A stretch of DNA of 64,000 bases from Ustilaginoidea virens. Taxonomy: Eukaryota; Ascomycota; Sordariomycetes; Hypocreales; Clavicipitaceae. The stretch spans positions 2,046,001-2,110,000 of the forward strand of contig NC_057319.1 in the NCBI RefSeq assembly GCF_000687475.1, written 5' to 3'. Both the position numbers and the translations under genes were made by a program. Below the pieces are notes generated by a model that ran no database searches, was not told where the DNA came from, and saw only the letters and a list, made by a program, of their open reading frames with translations. Of the stretch, positions 45,801-58,315 are shown piece by piece; the first letter of the stretch is position 1; every line of letters starts with the position of its first letter.

Positions 45801-47850
45801 AATTAGCATCTTTAACCTTATTAAGGTTAGGAAGACCAGGGGTATTAGCATAAGTCTTTTTAAGTAGCTGAATACCTATATGCCCTAGCCGTATATGCTA
45901 AATGCCGGCTAACTATAATAGCTTCTGGTATTCTGTATTAGTAGCTATCGGGGCAGGAGTAGGGGTAGTAGGGTTAGTAACCTCTATAGGGTCTTCACTA
46001 GTCGTAATAGCGGAAGGTTAGGTGGTAGGGCTAGTAGCCTCTACGGGTTCCTTACTAGTTATAGTAGTAGGAACGGGGGTAATAGTAGTATCCTCAGGAT
46101 CACTATAATTAATAGGGTTAGTAGGGCTAAGGACCTCTACTATTATACTATTAGTAACAGTATAATGGCTATAAGGTTGATATAGTAGTAGTGTGTCTAT
46201 TCCTTTCTGTGGAAGGAAAAAGCCGTATTTATTAAAGTTAAAAATGCCGATGCATTTACGGCTTGCTGACTAAAGCTGATTTTGAATTAATACCCCTTTA
46301 GCGGCATAGTGTTTTACACCGCTAATAATATTAATATCTAAGGTAGGAATATATAGGGCATTCTTGAGCTCTATAATACCCTACTTAATGGGATTAACGC
46401 TATATAGTATAGTAAATCGTGCTATGCCCTAACTAGTAGGAGAAATAGGGCCACCACTAGTAGTAATAATAGGCTTATCATCCTTCTCAAAATAGTGAAA
46501 AGTAGTAAAATACTTCTTATCATTAACAATATGATAAGTGGAACCTATATTATAAAGGAGGGCATCTTTAGGGGTCCTACCGCTTGATTTAGCACTATAG
46601 CTTATAGCTAAAGGCTGGTTATTAGTAGATATAGTGGTAGAAGAAGAGGAATAGGATATATTAATATCCTGGGTAGTATAATTGCCTATAATAAAGGCCT
46701 CAATATCTTGCTGATTATTACTAGAGTCTTATTTCTTCTTCTATTGCTACTTTTTTTTCCTATTATTAATAGAATTATTCTTGCTATTATTAGTAGAAGT
46801 GGTATTAGCAGACCCTTTCTTAGGGTCTTTAGAAGCCTTAAGCTGCTTAAGGTTATTAGTAGCCACCTTAGAAGACCCTTTAAAATACTATTCTTCTAGT
46901 AGGTCAACTATAAAATACTAAAGGTTAAATTTGCTACTGTTAATAATACCTTAGGCGCTATAAGCCCTAATTATAGAGCGTTAGCATTCCGTCTAGCGGG
47001 TAAATACCCCCTCTATAGCCTAAAGATACTAGTTTACTTAATCGAAAGAGTCGATCTTAGAACCTAGGATTTTAAGGCGAGAAATATAGCTGTTAAATTC
47101 GCTGTTAAAAGCCTCTAAAGTGCCTTTATAACCGGTAAGTATAAGGGTGTGAAAGGTAGGGTATAAGTATGCCTGCTATACTTCTAGTAAGTGGCAGTAT
47201 TAGGCTACTAGCAAAAGGTAAGCTTCCTTTGGGTTATTATACCAATCTATAGCCTCTACAGCTTCTTTACTATAGCTATTCTTTAGCATTAGTAGTAAAA
47301 GTACCTGCTTAGACTTATTAAAATGTCTTGCTATAGAGGGGTCGTTGACAAAATTAGCTATTTTAAAGGCCCTAAGTTATATTGTAAGGGCCTGCTTCTA
47401 CTAGTCGAAATTATAGGGGCTTTTTAGCTTTTAAGACTCTTTAAAGCGGTTGGCAGTCTTAGCTAATTCTTTAATAGCCCTATTACTAATTTGGTTGGTG
47501 ATAGTTATTATTGGTGGCGTTATATAAATAGGCTCTTTACCCTTATATTTTATAAGGGTAGAAGGTTGGTCGATTTCCATAACGTCAGCTTCACTATTAT
47601 CATCCTTGGTGGTAGTCTTAGTAGAAGGTCTAGCTTTAGTAGCTTTAGTAGACTTCTTATTAGTAGCCTAGGTAGCCTAGGTAGCCTAGGAATCGTTATT
47701 TTGCCTACTAACTAGGCCCTATATAAGGTCAGTTAGTATATTCATCTAGGACTTTATATTATCTATATCTAGCTGTAGTTGTGCATTAATATTAGCCTTA
47801 GTATCGGATTTAGGGACCTTATAGGATCCTGACTTTGCTATAGTGGGCAA
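42862..47850 (-). pseudogene. gag-pol remnant of Copia 1 element L
   Basis: A single decayed Ty1/copia polyprotein on the minus strand. Gag starts near 47850 and includes a Gln/Ala-rich stretch near 47660-47690, followed by the ATG at 47580 that corresponds to the MEIDQPST start of element F. Protease lies near 46560, integrase about 46000-45300, RT about 44550-43700, RNase H about 43500-42864, stop TAA 42862-42864. Compared with F, Gln and Trp codons are widely changed to TAG, CAT to TAT and so on. It has no plausible function. Shared length with F indicates few indels. Confidence 0.8.
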
Positions 47851-47880
47851 AAAGGGTTTAAAAATCCATTAAAAAATAGT

Positions 47881-48616
47881 GCCGATAATTATAAGAATAG
47901 AAGAATAACTAGCTGAATGGCTAGTAAAATAGTCGAATAATTGGTAAATTAGCTAGTAAAATAGTCGAATAACTGGTAAAATAGCCAGTAAAATAGTCGA
48001 ATAACTAGTCGAATTGCCAGTATATATAGTAGCTAGTAGCCTACTATAAAATTAGCCGCAGATTATAGCAGCCGGTCTCAGTATAAAAAAGCACGGATGC
48101 CGTAGGCATTATGCAAGTCCGTATTATAGCGTTGGTATTCAAAGTGCTTATAGGGTGCCGTAATAAAAAGGTGCCGTAAGTGCCGTAGGTGCCGTAGGTG
48201 CTGTGGGTGCTATAGGTGCCGTAATATAAAAGGTGCCGTAAGTGCCGTACTAAAAGTGCTATAAGTAGAGGAGTATAATAGGTGCCGTATAGTGCAGTGG
48301 GTGTCGTGCACTAAGTGCAAAAGTGTTATACAGTGGTATAGTATAATAGATATCACACTATAAAAATCCGTAGGTGCCGTAGGTTACTCCAAAAATAATG
48401 TAAGGTTACGCTAAAAGTGCCGTAAGGTTACGCCGTTGATTGCCGCAGGGTAATACCGTAGGTAATAGGGGGTAAGCTAAAGGTGATAATAGGTAAGGTG
48501 AAGTTAATAAGGATAAGCCGAAGATACTAAAAGATAGCTATATTAGTAGTACTAATAAGCAAAAGAGACTAAGGGGTAAATACAAAAAGGTAGGGTAAAA
48601 ACAAAGAAGTAAAAAA
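47881..48616 (-). other. Leader of Copia 1 element L with GTGCCGTA repeats
   Basis: Untranslated region between the primer site and gag. At about 48147-48445 it carries many copies of a 9-10 bp unit (GTGCCGTA(A/G)) and mutated forms; at 47930-48020 a second repeat around TAGTCGAATAACTGGTAAAA occurs. The leader of element E (58058-58315) has related units on the other strand. Confidence 0.7.
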
Positions 48617-48631
48617 CCCGGGCTTATAACC
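48617..48631 (-). other. Primer binding site of Copia 1 element L
   Basis: The minus strand reads GGTTATAAGCCCGGG directly after the LTR, the same half-tRNA-Met type as in family 2, with the RIP-type TG to TA change. Confidence 0.6.
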
Positions 48632-49412
48632 TATTGCAATTCTTAAGGTCACTATAAAAGCAGAGCCTTACTAGCTAGCTAGATGGCATAAGACTGTTTG
48701 CAACCTATGAACTAATCTTAGTATAAATACTAGATTTTTCACTAAGTCCTAAGACTATACAAGTGCTACAAAGCAAGGCAAGTGTAAAGGCAAGGCAAAT
48801 ATACGATAACTAGAAAACGTAGGGAAGGTAAGAAGTTAAGAGGCATATAGTGCATTAATAGACTCGATTATGCTACCCTTCCACTATCTAAAAAGATGGG
48901 GGAAAGCTATTCTATATATACACGAAGGAGGGTGGGCCCAGGCATTTAGGGTAGCCAGTAAGAAGGCTCCCCATAATACTCGCTATAATACGTCAGCAAT
49001 CCCGCTATATCCGGCCTTTCTAACCACCCTAACCACCGCACTAGTAACTAGCCACTACGCTAGTGGACTAACCACCACACTAGTAGACTAGCCACCACAC
49101 TAGTGGACTAGCTACCACACTAGTGACTAACTACCACACTAGTGGACTAGCCACCACACTAGTAGGCCGCCACCACGCTAGTGGGCCACCACGCTAATTT
49201 AGCAATGCCACACCTTTTTAACAAGGCCTACCTTAAGGCCTACCTTACTTGATATACAGTAAATAATCCACTGAAAATCCTTAAGGTAAAAGGCAAAGGT
49301 CTAAGGTTGGTAGGACTACCGTAAGTCCAAGAGGCGGTATAAGGGCCAGAAGGTCAGTAAGCTAGTAGGGTATTAGGCTAGCAGCCTAGTAGGCTACTAT
49401 AGGATTTTAATA
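48632..49412 (-). repeat. 5' LTR of Copia 1 element L
   Basis: 781 bp, the same length as the 3' LTR; differences are mostly C/T and G/A transitions. It is followed by the GTTAG duplication (49413-49417). Confidence 0.92.
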
Positions 49413-49799
49413 GTTAGCAATAATAATATCTCAGCTATAGGTAGTCTATTAAAAGCTGCCAATAATATCTTAACTGCAGGTATTATCGCGGCTATAGGTA
49501 TAGCTATAGCCGGTATCCTAACTTCTAGCCTGCCGGGGCAGGCTAAGCCTTCGGCATAGATAATATCTTCGGGCTTATTAGCAGTAGAGTCATTATAGGG
49601 CTTAATAACTATCGACCGGAACTTAACGGGGCTATAAGGTATTTACATAATATAGGTCTTACTATTAAGGCTGATTAGCCGGTACGGCTTATACTATCCA
49701 CCCTTTTCTCTCTATACCTATATATCGGACTATAGGGGTAGTTAGTAAATAGGCTATATATCTAGGCCGTTCTATTAGGCGAGGATATTACGAACCTAT
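49413..49799 (-). pseudogene. Integrase C-terminal segment of element D
   Basis: The reverse complement of element C at about 18100-18500. It ends at the 15-bp duplication ATATTACGAACCTAT (49785-49799) produced by LINE J. Confidence 0.7.
49785..49799. repeat. LINE J target-site duplication, left copy
   Basis: ATATTACGAACCTAT, identical to 56180-56194. Element D sequence continues across when J is removed. Confidence 0.9.
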
Positions 49800-50499
49800 T
49801 ATTATTATTATTAAATTACGCTAGAGGCTATTTAGAGCTAAATAACCTATCTAGTACTTCTATAGAGATAATTCGGAAAGGAAAAACCTAGCAGCCGGGA
49901 GGAAAACCCTTCCTGCAATCTTAATTTCTGCTTTATATCGCCCCGTAGTAGGGGCAGTAGGTATCTAGTGCGTAAGAGAGTAGGGTATATAACCGCTTAA
50001 GACTATATCTAGTAGTATTACTTAGGAAGAGTGCGAATATAAGTTCCAAGAGTATTGGGCCTAGGTTAAAGTACTATCGGGTGCGAAGTAAGGGGAAGGT
50101 AAGGCTAAAAGGGTAGGATTAGCGGTATTCTTACTGGGTATACGCCTTTAAAGGCCTAGATATATCTCGGGCGCGTTAGTTTATAGTGTATAGGTAAAAG
50201 TAAGCCAAATTTAAAGATAGGAGCGATTAGCTTTAGGCACTATATCAATATATAGGTTAATAATGCCCCTTAGCTTTATGTCTTTTTTTCTTTTTCTTAT
50301 TTTCCTTTATAGCGCCAATTCTAAAGTATATAATAACCCCTTTATCGCGGTATAGGGATAATGCTAACCCTATTAGTAGATCGGCAGTAGTAGTAATAAT
50401 AATAATAGCAATAGCTATAATAACAATAATAAGAATAAAAATAGCAATAATAGAAGTAAAAATGCCTAAACAGTTAGCAATATTAGATAAGGGGGTGAG

Positions 50500-53400
50500 T
50501 ATAGGTCTAGTATATTGCGGAACCGCTTCTAACCTTTATATAGTAGCCTAGAGAATTATATATATAGCTATATAGGCTATATCTAATATACTCGGAGGAC
50601 CCTAAGTATTAATACTATAGTTAATAAGGTATAGGCCGGGTTATACCCACTCTCTAGTAAGGCTAATATAGGCAGGGATTAGGGCGGCTTATTATCTCTA
50701 CGCTTTAGCGGGCAAAATATATATACCCTTAGAGAGGACCCTTAAGAATTAGGTCCTAATATAAAAACTCCTAAATATATAAGAGACTATTACTAAAAAA
50801 ATAGAGGTACGTTTTCGATTTATATATAGTATAAATTACTAGCTAATTATCTATACCTTTAGGTAAATAACTATAAGGCCCTTTAGTAAAGGGCTAAATA
50901 GGTATCTACCTTTTAGGGGTATAAATAGGCAGTAGTAATAGTAATAGCAGTAGTAAAAAGCCTTAATACTCCTAAAGTAACTTAAGAGATATTAGACCTT
51001 AAGGAAAAGAAGGTTTTTACTTTAGAACGATAGGCTTATACTTAAAAGGATATCGCTATATCGTTATAAGTTTTCCTAGCCTAAAAGGGGGGGGAGGGGG
51101 CTTTAAAAGGGGAATAAATTAAAAATAATAAAGATAAAAAGGGGAAAGGTAATAAAAGGAATAAAAAAGGGGAAAAAAAAAAGGATATCCCTAATATTAA
51201 AATAATAACTATCAATTAGTTTTAGCCTATAGGGCCTAAAAGATTTACTTATTCCTAAGGCTCCTTATTCCTACTATAGGATTACTATAAATATTATATA
51301 AGGGCTATATAGGGGAGTTTAGTAGCTCTTTTAGCTATACTATATTAGAGGGATTAAGTAAGCTGGAATTAGTCGAATTAATTAATACTAAATATCTAAT
51401 AGGCAATTATCTATATAAGGTATAGTTTATTAAGTGCAATAGATATACTATATCGGTTGTAAAATAAACTAGGGCTAAGATTAGGTCCGAAAAGTATACG
51501 CTTTTATCTATAGTACTTTAGGCAAAAGAGGATAATATAATAGAGGTCTTTTAGGCCTTCTTTATAATAGTAAAAAGGTAATAGCATTAAAAATACTTAT
51601 TAGAGGCAAAAGAAGGAATTAAGGCCGATTTTTTCTATATAGAGTTAAATAAGTATTATAGATTTATATTTTTATAGGCTTTTATATAGTCGGGTTATTT
51701 TTACTATAGATTAGAAATCTAATACCCTTTCGGCTACTAAGGTCTTATACTAAGGGTATCTCGCTTTTATTATTATTTAATTATTCTACTATTAGTTGTA
51801 TTAATTTTTTATTAATCGCTCTTTAGCTAGAAGCTAGCTAAGGTCGAAATTAGGGAATAATATATAGGCTAAAGGTCTTTAGTAGCTTTTCCTTTATCGG
51901 CATTAGAGTATTATTACTACTACTATTAATATATAGTTAATTTTATCGGTTATACCTATTTTAGCTATTTTTTTAAGGAACTATTAATAGATATAATTAA
52001 AATAGAGGTCGATTAGGGATATAATTATTTCGATCTTAAAGGTATCTAATAGTATAGCCTTAAAGGCACTAATAATTATATAGAAGTAGGCTAATTATTC
52101 TATAACTAAAGATTTTATAATGCCTTTTGCTACCCTTCTAAAGGCGGTAGGGGTATACTATACCTTTACGCTAAAGGCAATAGAGGTTTAAATAACTTAT
52201 ATATAGATGAGGCATACTTCCCGATATTAGCAGCCCTAAGTAAAGGCTACTATCGCTATAAGTATAAATTACTACCGCTTAAGTTTCTTTATAATCTTAA
52301 TATAGTATTCCCTTTATTTTAGCTTATAGTAGATTTCGACCCTTAAGAACCTAATATATTATTTCGGCTATATTATAGCGGTTTTAAGCTATATTAGGGT
52401 CTCATCTGCTTTATATATATAGGTAAAGTAGATAAGCTTGCTTTTACTAGGGTTAAAATTTAATCCTATTTATTTAGATTAATTATTATAGATAGCCTAT
52501 ACTTTCTCGAGTAGCGCCTTAGTTTCCCTTATATCTTTTCTATAGGCTATAATATTAGTATTATTAGTAAAGCCTAATATAATAGTTAATATAACCTCCT
52601 ATAGTCTCTTATAAAGTAATATAATATAGATAAAAAAAAGGATAAAAAAAAGGGGGGACCTTTAAAGGACCCTAATAGTAATCGGTAGTTTATCTATAAG
52701 TTACCTTTTAAAATAAATTCATACTAAATATAAATTAGTAAAGCTATATACCTATACTGTTAGCTAAAATAGGAGCCTTTTCTCTAGCAAGAAGTAGATA
52801 AAGCGGGTATAATTAACGGTATTGAATGCAGCTAAAATATCTAATTAAAGTAGTAAAGCGATCCTACTATAGTGCCAGGTCGTATATATAATTTCGACTA
52901 ATATACTTAAGGCTATATTAATTAACTAGTTTACCCTATTGCCTATTTAGAGGTCTAAAAGGAGGTTACTTTCTTTAAAAGTAATAGTAAGCTATTATAT
53001 AATTATAACTTTTAAGACTTTTCCTATTAAATTAAAAAGCAATATTAGCTTTTAGCCTTTTACCTTAGAGTACTCTTCTAGCTTTTTCCTTAATTTCTAT
53101 AATACTACTATTTTAGCCTCTTAGTATAAAGCTAAATAATACCTAATATAGTATATCTTATTTAGGAGATATATAAAAGCGGTAATAAATAGGGGGCTAT
53201 ATACTTTAAAGAATCCTACTAAAAGCCTATTAGGGCCTAATGCTTTCTAGCCTATTATATTGTATAATACGATATATACCTTTTTATAAGAAAAGGACTT
53301 AATAGGGGGGAATATAGTAGTAGCAAACTAAGGGAATATTAGATTAGGGATATTATTATAAATAGCTTAAAAGGTAGGGAAAAACTACTTAGCAAGGACC

Positions 53401-54860
53401 TATACTTTTTCCTTTTATATTATAGCTTTTAGGCTTAAGCCGCTTTATTCTAATAGAAGGATCTCTTTTAATTTAAGCGGGAGGCTACTATATAAATAGG
53501 CCTATTTCTCTAGGGACTATAGGTTAGCATTCTAGGCGGTGGCTTTATTAAGGGCTTCTCTCTATAATTAGTACTATTCCTCTTATACTATATAGGACTA
53601 AGTCGCCCCTACCTTTTATATAGTATTAAGATTCTCTAGGGTATAATATACTACCTATTTTTAATAGGCCTTTTTTACGGTATTTTAGGCTATTTTAGTA
53701 TAAGAGTTCTACTAAAGCTTTATATTAGGAGCTTTAAGTGCCTTCTTTAGGGCCGCAATATTATTAATACTTTAAAGTTAGCTAGTAAGCTATATAGTAT
53801 ATATATCTATTTTAGTAGGGGAGTAAAGTAGGGCCTTAGCGTAAAAAATAGTAAATCGGTTTTTAGCTTTAATCTCAGTAAGGTATTAGTTAAGGGACTT
53901 CTAACTATTCTTTATAAGAGGGGTTTTTACATAATAATTACCAATCTTAATATATATAAGCTAAAGGATATAATTAGATCTAGTAAGGTTAGCATTTCTA
54001 AAATATTCTACTATAATATCCTATATAACCTATATATAGTCGATAGTATTATTTCTCTTCTTAGGTGCCTACCTTATTACTTTACTATAAAAGGTAGCTA
54101 ATTTAAGCTGCTATTAGGTCGTAAGTTTAAAAAGGGTATTAATTCTAAATAAGGTCTAATTTAAGCTATCTTAAAAAGGATAGTATATATTAAAGTCCCT
54201 AATAAAGGCACTATAGGGATAAGATAAAAGCTTAGCGAGTATAATAAAAGGGATTATTTAATTTAGTTTATAGCCTAAAAAGTAAATCAAGTAGATATTA
54301 GTATATAATAGGGAGATCTTATATTAATTAGGTCTCTTTTCGCTAGACTATATATTAAGCCTATACCGCTTATAGATATATATTACTACTCTCCTACTAT
54401 ATACTATTAATATATATCTTCTAAGGCTAAGGCTTAATAAGGCCTAATTAAGCGCAATAAGTTTTTAAATCGCTATAATATTAAGCTTGTACTAATAGTA
54501 AAGTACTAATCTTATAAAAGTAGTTTTCTTCTATATATTCTAATAAAGGATTATTATTATATAGATAGTCGTAAGGGGGTTAATAGTAGTAATATATTCG
54601 AGGTGGCTATAGGTTAAGTACTTAAGGCAGGCATAGTTATACTATAGTCTAAGGCGGGAGCGGCTTAAAGAAAAGTAGTAATACTACTTCTAGCTATAAT
54701 ATAAGGGGTCCTATTAATACTTTTAATTAGGCGACCTTATTTCTAAAAGAAGGGCTTATATAAAAGAGACCTATTAGTTATATAGTAGCAGCCCTAATCC
54801 GCAATAGGGATAGTATTAGCAGCTAATATAATATATAAAGCGAAGAGCCTCGGTCTATTA
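50500..54860 (-). pseudogene. ORF2 (endonuclease-reverse transcriptase) remnant of LINE J
   Basis: The RT palm motif at about 52555-52585 reads GFTNNTNIIAY, in which both catalytic Asp codons are Asn, followed by the conserved block ETKALLEK...NQSKQIGLNFNPSKSKLIYF. The same block in LINE I (27890-28020) confirms the alignment. The endonuclease is expected at 54800-53700 and an RNase H near 51300-50500, but I could not define their motifs. TAG and TAA codons are frequent. Confidence 0.6.
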
Positions 54861-54879
54861 CTATAGGAATTTCTAGCGT

Positions 54880-56050
54880 TTTCCTATTATTTATTCGCTA
54901 ACTTATAGAGGTAGGACTATACTAAATAAGGTCTATAATAGTTAAGGCAGGATTCATATTAGTTTTATATTATAGCTAGGCAGCCTTATTTACCCTCCGG
55001 GTGGTATTTAGAATTATATTAGCTATAGCGGGCTACCGCTATGCAATATACGGCAATATAGCCGAATTTAAAGTAATTATAGTATTAGCGGGGGTATATA
55101 GTATTATTATAGGGTTTAGCTTCGAATATCTCTACTTAATATATAATACTAGCCTTATAAAGCTTATTTATAAGGTCGATAGAGTTAACCCCTATAATTA
55201 GGGGCGCTTATATTATAGTCCTCTTAAATTAGTAAGGGGAGACCCTAGTAAAGCCCTTTTTATTAGCTTTAATAAAGTTCAATTAGATATTTTCTATCGC
55301 AATATTTATAGTATAATAGGTCGGGAAACTCTTAATAATAATACTAAATAAATATCAATTAAATTCCGCCTTTTAGCTAAAAGTAGGGCAAACCTAAGCC
55401 GTATCCGTAATATAGCTTGCCTTTTCTTCTTTAAAGGTAATAATTATATCGCTACTATAAAGCCTATAGGCTATACCTAGTACTCTTTTAATAGTAGCCC
55501 TATTGATTATATTAATGATTTTAATTAAGGTGCGGTTTTAAAGGATTCCGCTAATAGTATTTCCTTTAATAAAGACTTTACAGTAAATATAAAGGGGTAC
55601 TGCTAAAGAAGCTAAGCTATATTAAGGTAGTATAGCGGCGGTATATTCTTATATAGCGATAGATACCTATATAATAGGGGCTAGCGCAGTCTTTAGGAGA
55701 TTCTATATAGCCTTATTAACTATAGTTTCAATCGTCTATATTAGGGTTCTAATAAAGGTATAGATATTTCCTAGGTTGGTCTCCTATTAGGCGGTTTCTA
55801 CTATAAAGTTTATAGCCTTTCGCACTCTTCTTAGTACTATTAGGGGGATATAATCTTATAGCTCTTTTATAAAGTCTTTAATAATATCGGCTATAGGTTA
55901 TATTCGCTCTTAGGTAGGCTCGGTCTTAGTCTAGTAATACTATATGCTATTCGCGATTATAGTAATCGGGTTATAGCGGCTATATGTAATGCCGCCTTTA
56001 TTCCCTCTATTAATATCTATTACTTTATTTGCGCCTGCTGCGCCTACTCT
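54880..56050 (-). pseudogene. ORF1 (zinc-knuckle nucleic-acid binding protein) of LINE J
   Basis: The minus-strand frame around 55075-54940 gives YNYFKFGYIAVYCIA then HPEGKQGC and ESC...YR, the remains of Cys/His knuckles typical of Tad ORF1, with Cys codons turned to Tyr by TG-to-TA changes. The upstream part (56000-55200) reads as an alpha-helical region with few stops. ORF1 packages LINE RNA. A plus-strand frame also looks open here, but the knuckle pattern fixes the sense strand. Exact ends are unknown. Confidence 0.6.
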
Positions 56051-56179
56051 TTAGATGCAATACGCTATAGGCGAGGGGGGTAAGCGGACGAGAAAAAGCG
56101 ATTAAAAATATTAGAATTAATTTTAGAGGCGGTTCCGTGCCGCTACCTAGGTGCAGGCGAAATCGCAAAAGTTTTTTCT

Positions 56180-57425
56180 ATATTACGAACCTATCATTTA
56201 GCAAGGTATTTCCTAGCTTTATTAGTAGCCTTTTGTAATATCAAAGCATATTATAATACTAATAAGCTAGGGGGTAAGTTATCTATAAGTCGGGGATATG
56301 CCCTAAAGACTAGTAATATGGGTATTAGGCCATTAGGCCCAGTAGAGTTATTAACGGCTTTAATAGCTAGCTATAGTTTCTATTCCTTTATTAATAGGTC
56401 GCCTACTTCTTTATTGATAATAGTATAGGCTCTGCGTAATAGGGCGTGGTATCTCTCGACTTTACTAATACTATGGTAGGCTTTGATAGGGATTTTATCT
56501 ATATTAATAGATAAAAGCCGGGCATTATAACGGAATTCGGCAGAGGCAAAATTTAGTCTAGTATTATAGACTATTTAATCCGGCGGGCTAAGGTATATAT
56601 TAATCTAGTATTCCTTAAGGGCATTCTAAATATCTCGGGCCTTCTGTTTTTATAAGTTAAGAAACCTAGCTGCCTAAAAGCTTATTGCGGCATCTATAAT
56701 ATATAATACCGGCCGATTGTCAATATAAAGGATATCTATAATTATCTTATAATTAAATTAGCGGTTATCCTTTAGGGTGAATTTAAATTGGCTAGGTGCC
56801 TTTGCGTTTATCTAGCATTAATAGCATATATAGGTGATCCTCTCGATAATATTGCGGTCAATATTATTATTATATCCGGCCTATTAAAGCAATTTGGTAA
56901 GCCTATTAATAGATAAATATCCGAATCGATAATATAGCTGATGGATTTCCTATAACGATAGGTAGAAGGCTATAGTATCTATAGCATTAAGAGTCTACTA
57001 TAAATATCCCTATTTCCTGATAATTGGGACCTTAATATCCCTTTAGATAAGCAGGTTATTAATATTATCTAGTTTTACGCCTATCTTATCTATATCTATA
57101 ATAGAATAAAGGAAGAGGGTGCTGCTATTAAGAATATAGAAGGGGATATTGCTGAATATTATCGGGATATTTAGTATACTAGAAGATATAGCAGAGCCTG
57201 CACTAAAATTAATAGTATACTGTTTACCTATTGACTTAATCGTTAAAGATTTTATTAATCTCATTAGGGCTTTTACTTAACCTATGCCTACTATAGATAG
57301 GCCGGAGGTACTAGTATTTAGTAGGATTTTACGGAAGGTATGGTTACTATAGTGTTCTTCTTTTAGAAAGGTAGAGTTACGGTCTAATAAGGGTATTTAG
57401 AAAGGGTTAATCTATAGGAAGGTAT
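56180..57425 (-). pseudogene. Integrase-protease segment of element D
   Basis: The reverse complement of element C at about 16830-18090. The protease region near 57180-57290 corresponds to the LLDTSAS part of C. It starts with the LINE J duplication (56180-56194) and ends where element E begins. Confidence 0.75.
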
Positions 57426-58042
57426 TGTTAAAATCCTATAGTAGCCTACTAGGCTGCTGGCCTTATACCGTCTCTTAGACTTACGGTAGTCTTACTAACC
57501 TTAGGCCTTTGCCTTTTACCTTAAGGATTTTCAGTGGATTATTTACTGTATATCAAGTAAGGTAGGTCTTGTTAAAAAAGGTGTGGCATTGCTAAATTAG
57601 CGTGGTTGCCCACTAGCGTGGTGGCGGCTTACTAGCGTGGTGGTTGGGGTGGCCGGATATAGCAAGGTTAGTCGGATATAGCGGAGTTAGTAACGAGCAT
57701 TACAGGGAGCTCTCTTACTGGCTACCCTGGATGTCTGGGCCTACCCCTCCTTCGTGTATATATAGGATAGCTTTCCCCCTTCTTTCTAGATAGTAGAAGG
57801 GTAGCACAATCGAATATATTAATGCACTACATGCCTCTTAACTTCCACCTTCCCTGCGTTTCTGGTTATCTTATATTTGCCTTGCCTTTACACTTGCCCT
57901 GCTTTATAGCACTTGTATAGTCTTAGGACTTAGTGAAGAATCTAGTATTTATACTAAGATTAAGTTACAGGTCGTAAACAGTCTTGAGCCATTTAGCTAG
58001 CTAGTAAGGCTTTGCTTTATAGTGACCTTTAGAATTGCAATA
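57426..58042 (+). repeat. 5' LTR of Copia 1 element E (shortest copy)
   Basis: 617 bp; the CTAGCGTGGTGG minisatellite is reduced to about three units (57598-57650). Confidence 0.88.
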
Positions 58043-58056
58043 GGTTATAAGCCCGG
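58043..58056 (+). other. Primer binding site of Copia 1 element E
   Basis: GGTTATAAGCCCGG directly after the LTR, the half initiator-tRNA type as in L. Confidence 0.6.
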
Positions 58057-58315
58057 GTTTTTACTTCTTTGTTTTTACCCTACCTTTTTGTGTTCACCTC
58101 TTAGTCTTTTTTGCTTATTAGTACTACTAATATAGCTATTCTTTAGTATCTGCGGCTTACCCTTATTAACTTCGGCTTACCTATTATCACCTTGGCTTAC
58201 CCTTTATTACCTACGGTATTACCGTGCGGCAATTAATGGCGTACCTGACGGCAACTTACGGAGTAACCTCACGGCACTTTTAGCGTAACCTTACGTTATT
58301 TTCGGAGTAACTTAC

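Larger units (their letters stand above)
41970..49412 (-). mobile_element. Complete Copia family 1 retrotransposon L
   Basis: 7443 bp with 781-bp LTRs at 41970-42750 (3') and 48632-49412 (5') and a perfect duplication GTTAG at 41965-41969 and 49413-49417. The primer site, leader, single gag-pol frame and polypurine region are in the expected minus-strand order. The coding part aligns with element F almost without gaps but is much more heavily RIPed. Confidence 0.93.
49800..56179 (-). mobile_element. Tad-like LINE J, probably full length
   Basis: 6380 bp on the minus strand, with a perfect 15-bp target duplication and a 3' (AAT)n tail at 49800-49815. The 3' end matches LINE I. The 5' end (56100-56179) is a relatively GC-rich, less mutated leader. 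Zinc-knuckle ORF1 and an RT-bearing ORF2 are recognisable. Length and two-ORF layout fit the Tad1 clade of fungal LINEs. Confidence 0.88.
38782..57425 (-). mobile_element. Copia family 3 element D, split by four later insertions
   Basis: Pieces of D in order: 38782-40171, 40911-41969, 49413-49799, 56180-57425. Joined, they follow the order of element C in reverse, from the 3' LTR through RNase H, RT and integrase to protease (57300-57425 corresponds to about 16850-16990 in C). The inserts are solo LTR K, complete Copia 1 L, LINE J and Copia 1 E, the first three flanked by exact target duplications. Gag and the 5' LTR of D would lie beyond the window's right end. Confidence 0.85.
57426..58315 (+). 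mobile_element. Copia family 1 element E: 5' LTR, primer site and leader, cut by element F
   Basis: A 617-bp LTR (57426-58042, TGTTAAAATCC..TTGCAATA) is followed by the primer site GGTTATAAGCCCGG (58043-58056) and about 260 bp of leader with repeats of CTTACGG/GCGTAACC type. The leader stops where the LTR of F begins at 58316. E is on the plus strand inside element D; GGTAT (57421-57425) would be its left duplication. The rest of E lies beyond the window. Confidence 0.85.

Noticed and set aside
55001..56179. Apparently coherent plus-strand reading inside LINE J
   Set aside because: The minus strand shows Cys/His zinc-knuckle remnants of a Tad ORF1 at 54940-55075. The plus-strand openness is a shadow of RIPed TA-rich codons.
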